A DNA stretch of 64,000 bases, from contig NZ_LKBT01000013.1 in NCBI RefSeq assembly GCF_002699985.1, positions 64,910-128,909 of the forward strand, written 5' to 3'. The translations under genes and the position numbers were made by a program. The notes under the pieces are model-generated. The model saw nothing but the letters and a program-made list of their open reading frames with translations. It was not told the DNA's origin and ran no database searches. The stretch is from Pseudomonas sp. ICMP 561. Its GTDB lineage: Bacteria > Pseudomonadota > Gammaproteobacteria > Pseudomonadales > Pseudomonadaceae. Shown here in pieces: positions 61,266-64,000 of the stretch. Positions within the stretch are counted from its first letter, which is position 1, and each line of letters opens with the position of its first letter.

Positions 61266-63794
61266 GTGCTGAAGAAGATTCTGTTTCAAGTCCACTGGTT
61301 CTTCGGCATCACGGCTGGGCTGGTGCTGGCGCTGATGGGCATAACCGGGGCTTTGTATTCGTTCGAGGATGAGATTCTTGAATGGATCAACCCGGACGCC
61401 TTGATCATCGAGGCACGCGGCACACCGTTGCCGCCGGTTGAGCTGGTACGCAAGCTTGAAGCCGAAACCGGCCTGACCGTGGCGATCCTGCGTGTGCAGA
61501 CCGTCGGTGATAAAGCAGCGCAGGTTTATTTCACTCCGCCACCCGGTGAGCGGCGTGGGCCGATGCGCAACTTCAACCCGTACACCGGCGAAGTCACCGG
61601 CGACGCCGCAGGGGCCGGTTTTTTTGATTTCGTGTTGAAGCTGCATCGCTTTCTGGCCTTGGGGGAATACGGCAAGCAGGTCACGGCCGCCTGCACGCTG
61701 ATTCTGATTTTTTTCTGTCTGTCCGGGCTCTATCTGCGCTGGCCGCGCAAGGCCCTGAATTGGCGTATCTGGCTGACCATGGACTGGGCCAAAAAGGGAC
61801 GCAGCTTCAACTGGGACCTGCATTCGGTATTTGGCACCTGGTGCCTGCTGTTCTATCTGCTGTTCGCCATCACCGGTCTGAACTGGTCTTACGACTGGTT
61901 CAGTAATGGCATGCACGCCTTGCTCGGCGATGCGCCCATCGGCGAGCAGCGGCGGGGCGGTGGCATGCGTCCGGCAGATAAAAACGAGCCAGCACCCAAG
62001 GCGGATTATGTCGCGATCTGGGGCAGCATTCAGGCGACGGCAGGTCCAGGATTGGCTTCATACAATATCCGTTTGCCTAACGCTGGCGGTCAGCCCGCGA
62101 CGATTTTCTACCTGCTCAAGGATTCGCCACATCCGCGGGCGCTCAACCAGATCACCCTCGATCCTGCGACGGGCAACGTCAGTGCTGTGTCCCGCTATGC
62201 CGAAAAAAGCTTCGGTGCGCAGTTGCTTGTCAGCAATTACAGCCTGCACGTGGGCAGTTATTTCGGCATGCCCGGGCGCATCATCATGACCGTCGCATCG
62301 CTGATGATGCCGCTGTTCTTTATCACGGGCTGGCTGCTGTATCTCGACCGTCGGCGCAAGAAGCGTGATGTGCGCAATGCCCGTGCAGGAGTCGCCAGTC
62401 ATACAGAAGGGCCTGCGTGGCTGATCGGTTTTGCCAGTCAAAGCGGTTTTGCCGAACAGTTGGCCTGGCAGACGGCCGGGCAGTTGCAGGCGGCCGGGAT
62501 GCCGGTGAATGTTCAGCGCCTGGCGGATGTCACCGAACAGGATCTGAGCCAAAGCCGTAACGCGCTGTTTGTGGTCAGCACGTTCGGCGACGGTGAAGCG
62601 CCGGACAGCGCCCGGGCTTTCGAGCGCAAGCTGCTCGGCGCAGGGCTCTCACTGAATAACCTTAATTACGCCGTGCTGGGGCTTGGCGATCGGCAGTATC
62701 AACATTTCTGTGCGTTTGCTCATCGCTTGCAGGACTGGCTGAAAGAGCGGGGCGGCCAGTCGTTGTTCGCGTCCGTGGAAGTGGACAGCGCAGACCCACT
62801 GGCCTTGCAGCATTGGCAGCAGCAGTTGGCGCAGCTCACTGGCAATACACCGGCTGCGCTCTGGCAGGCCCCGACTTATGACAACTGGACGCTGTCACGG
62901 CGCGAATGGCTCAACCCGGGTAGCAGCGGTTCGAAAGTGTTTCTGCTCGGCCTGACACCGCCGCCGTCGATCACGTGGGAGGCCGGCGATCTGGTTGAGG
63001 TGATGCCACGCAACAGTCGGCAGGCCGTAGAGGACTTTCTCGCCGGTCTGGGTATTGCGGTGAGCACACACGTGAATATCGGCGGGCTGGAAGAACCCAT
63101 CGAAGTGGCATTGGCCAGTCGTCAACTGCCTCACCATCGGGCACATCTTGTCGGGCTGCATGCTCAGGCATTGATTGATGCGTTGGTGCCGTTGGCCCCG
63201 CGTGAGTACTCCATCGCGTCAATCGCCGAGGATGGCGTACTGGAATTGATCGTGCGTCAGGAACTGCATCCCGATGGCAGTCTCGGGTTGGGCTCCGGTT
63301 GGCTGACGGAGCATGTTGAGCTTAATGATGTGGTCAGTTTGAGGGTTAGACGTAACAGTAGCTTCCATCTGCCGGGTGATTCACGTCCTTTGATCCTGTT
63401 AGGTAATGGCACCGGGCTGGCCGGATTGCGCAGCTTGCTCAAGGCACGCATCGCGCAGGGGCATACCCGCAACTGGCTGCTGTTCGGCGAGCGGAATCAG
63501 GCCCATGACTTTCACTGTGGCAGTGAGCTACAGGCGTGGCTGGCGGCAGGAAAACTCACGCGGCTGGAACTAGCGTTTTCCCGCGATCAGGTTGAGAAAA
63601 TCTACGTGCAGGATCGCTTGCTTCAGGCCGCTGACGAGTTAAAAGCGTGGCTGGCTGCAGGTGCAGCAATTTACATCTGCGGAAGCCTGGAAGGCATGGC
63701 GGCGGGAGTGGACGCTGCGCTGATCAAGATCCTCGGCGCAGAAGCGGTCGGGGAATTGATCGAGGCAGGACGGTATCGACGGGATGTTTATTGA
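61266..63794 (+). CDS. PepSY-TM / flavodoxin / FAD-NAD reductase fusion protein
   Basis: An 842-residue inner-membrane flavoprotein. Membrane part: TM helix about 10-33, PepSY-like periplasmic domain, helices near 135-160, 195-220 and 335-360. Then a flavodoxin domain (about 385-525; [15 protein letters not shown] and [17 protein letters not shown]) and a ferredoxin-reductase-type region (about 540-840; EYSIAS for [14 protein letters not shown] for [13 protein letters not shown]). Start GTG 61266 has GAGG at proper spacing; the TTG at 61242 does not. It resembles the P. aeruginosa PA4513-type protein. Probably moves electrons from NADPH to a periplasmic acceptor, perhaps ferric chelates. Confidence 0.9.
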   Translation: MLKKILFQVHWFFGITAGLVLALMGITGALYSFEDEILEWINPDALIIEARGTPLPPVELVRKLEAETGLTVAILRVQTVGDKAAQVYFTPPPGERRGPMRNFNPYTGEVTGDAAGAGFFDFVLKLHRFLALGEYGKQVTAACTLILIFFCLSGLYLRWPRKALNWRIWLTMDWAKKGRSFNWDLHSVFGTWCLLFYLLFAITGLNWSYDWFSNGMHALLGDAPIGEQRRGGGMRPADKNEPAPKADYVAIWGSIQATAGPGLASYNIRLPNAGGQPATIFYLLKDSPHPRALNQITLDPATGNVSAVSRYAEKSFGAQLLVSNYSLHVGSYFGMPGRIIMTVASLMMPLFFITGWLLYLDRRRKKRDVRNARAGVASHTEGPAWLIGFASQSGFAEQLAWQTAGQLQAAGMPVNVQRLADVTEQDLSQSRNALFVVSTFGDGEAPDSARAFERKLLGAGLSLNNLNYAVLGLGDRQYQHFCAFAHRLQDWLKERGGQSLFASVEVDSADPLALQHWQQQLAQLTGNTPAALWQAPTYDNWTLSRREWLNPGSSGSKVFLLGLTPPPSITWEAGDLVEVMPRNSRQAVEDFLAGLGIAVSTHVNIGGLEEPIEVALASRQLPHHRAHLVGLHAQALIDALVPLAPREYSIASIAEDGVLELIVRQELHPDGSLGLGSGWLTEHVELNDVVSLRVRRNSSFHLPGDSRPLILLGNGTGLAGLRSLLKARIAQGHTRNWLLFGERNQAHDFHCGSELQAWLAAGKLTRLELAFSRDQVEKIYVQDRLLQAADELKAWLAAGAAIYICGSLEGMAAGVDAALIKILGAEAVGELIEAGRYRRDVY

Positions 63795-63820
63795 GCATAT
63801 AAGGCCATAATAGTGATCCC

Positions 63821-64000
63821 GGTAGGAGCGAACTTGTTCGCGAGGCGGTTTGCCTGAATCACCGCGTCAGGCCCTCTCGCCAACAAGTTGCCTCCTACCT
63901 GAACAGCCTCACCCGGCACTGCCCGGTAGGAGCGAACTTGTTCGCGAGGCGGAGTGCCTGAATCACCGCAGCAGACCCTCTAGCCAACAAGTTGCCTCCT
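63821..64000. repeat. Two REP doublets, gaacttgttcgc / gccaacaagttgcc hybrid
   Basis: Doublets at 63821-63900 and 63925-64000 each pair ggtaggagcgaacttgttcg with gccaacaagttgcctcct. The second runs off the window edge. The same two-arm combination flanks the RAYT at the other end of the window. Confidence 0.85.

Overview
The window is a piece of a Pseudomonas chromosome. I base this on moderately high GC and dense coding, a uronate dehydrogenase closely resembling the P. syringae enzyme, two OprD-type porins, several LysR regulators, GGDEF/EAL proteins, and above all many REP doublets (imperfect palindromes with cores such as gaacttgttcgc, gagcttgctcgc, gaggcttgcccgc, ccggctttagccgg and gctgccgaaggc) plus a REP-associated tyrosine transposase. 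A species in the syringae/fluorescens lineages fits, but I cannot resolve the species. No rRNA, tRNA, CRISPR array or prophage is visible.

Layout. 1-4.5 kb: RAYT transposase with its REP elements, an aldehyde dehydrogenase, a divergent GNAT-cupin pair and a REP cluster. 4.5-13 kb: sugar/uronate catabolism on the minus strand (aldose epimerase, DMT exporter, TRAP transporter, SMP-30 lactonase, udh, OprD porin), with udh and the porin sharing a promoter/operator. 13-23.8 kb: phosphodiesterase, ModA-like binding protein, chemoreceptor, a secreted 13-residue-repeat protein, two c-di-GMP proteins and a LysR. 24-28.4 kb: MFS transporter, mmsA, mmsB, then a 185-bp tandem repeat. 28.4-36.9 kb: a catabolic cluster (MmgE/PrpD protein, two NodB-type deacetylases, amino-acid-type ABC transporter, argininosuccinate-lyase paralogue, divergent LysR). 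37-41.3 kb: LysR, class II aldolase, 2-hydroxyacid dehydrogenase, OprD porin. 41.3-50 kb: SDR, LysR genes, TSUP permease, mdaB, ggt, prfC. 50.4-53.9 kb: osmoprotectant ABC operon. 54-56.4 kb: REP-rich region with an IS110 remnant, a small DUF-type protein with a structured leader, and a candidate small RNA. 56.4-57.6 kb: ornithine decarboxylase behind a 13-codon leader ORF. 57.7-60.9 kb: an AT-rich three-gene operon resembling alpha-xenorhabdolysin (XaxAB/YaxAB) cytotoxins plus an unrecognised third protein. 61.3-63.8 kb: PepSY/flavodoxin-reductase fusion, then REPs.

Most interesting points: the toxin operon with its extra gene; the ODC leader ORF and upstream terminator; the shared uronate promoter/operator; REP-containing intergenic regions between convergent genes (mmsB/prpD-like, ggt/prfC) tandemly duplicated together with copies of the flanking gene ends; and the lyase/epimerase-like/deacetylase cluster, which may degrade an imino-diacid or related compound.
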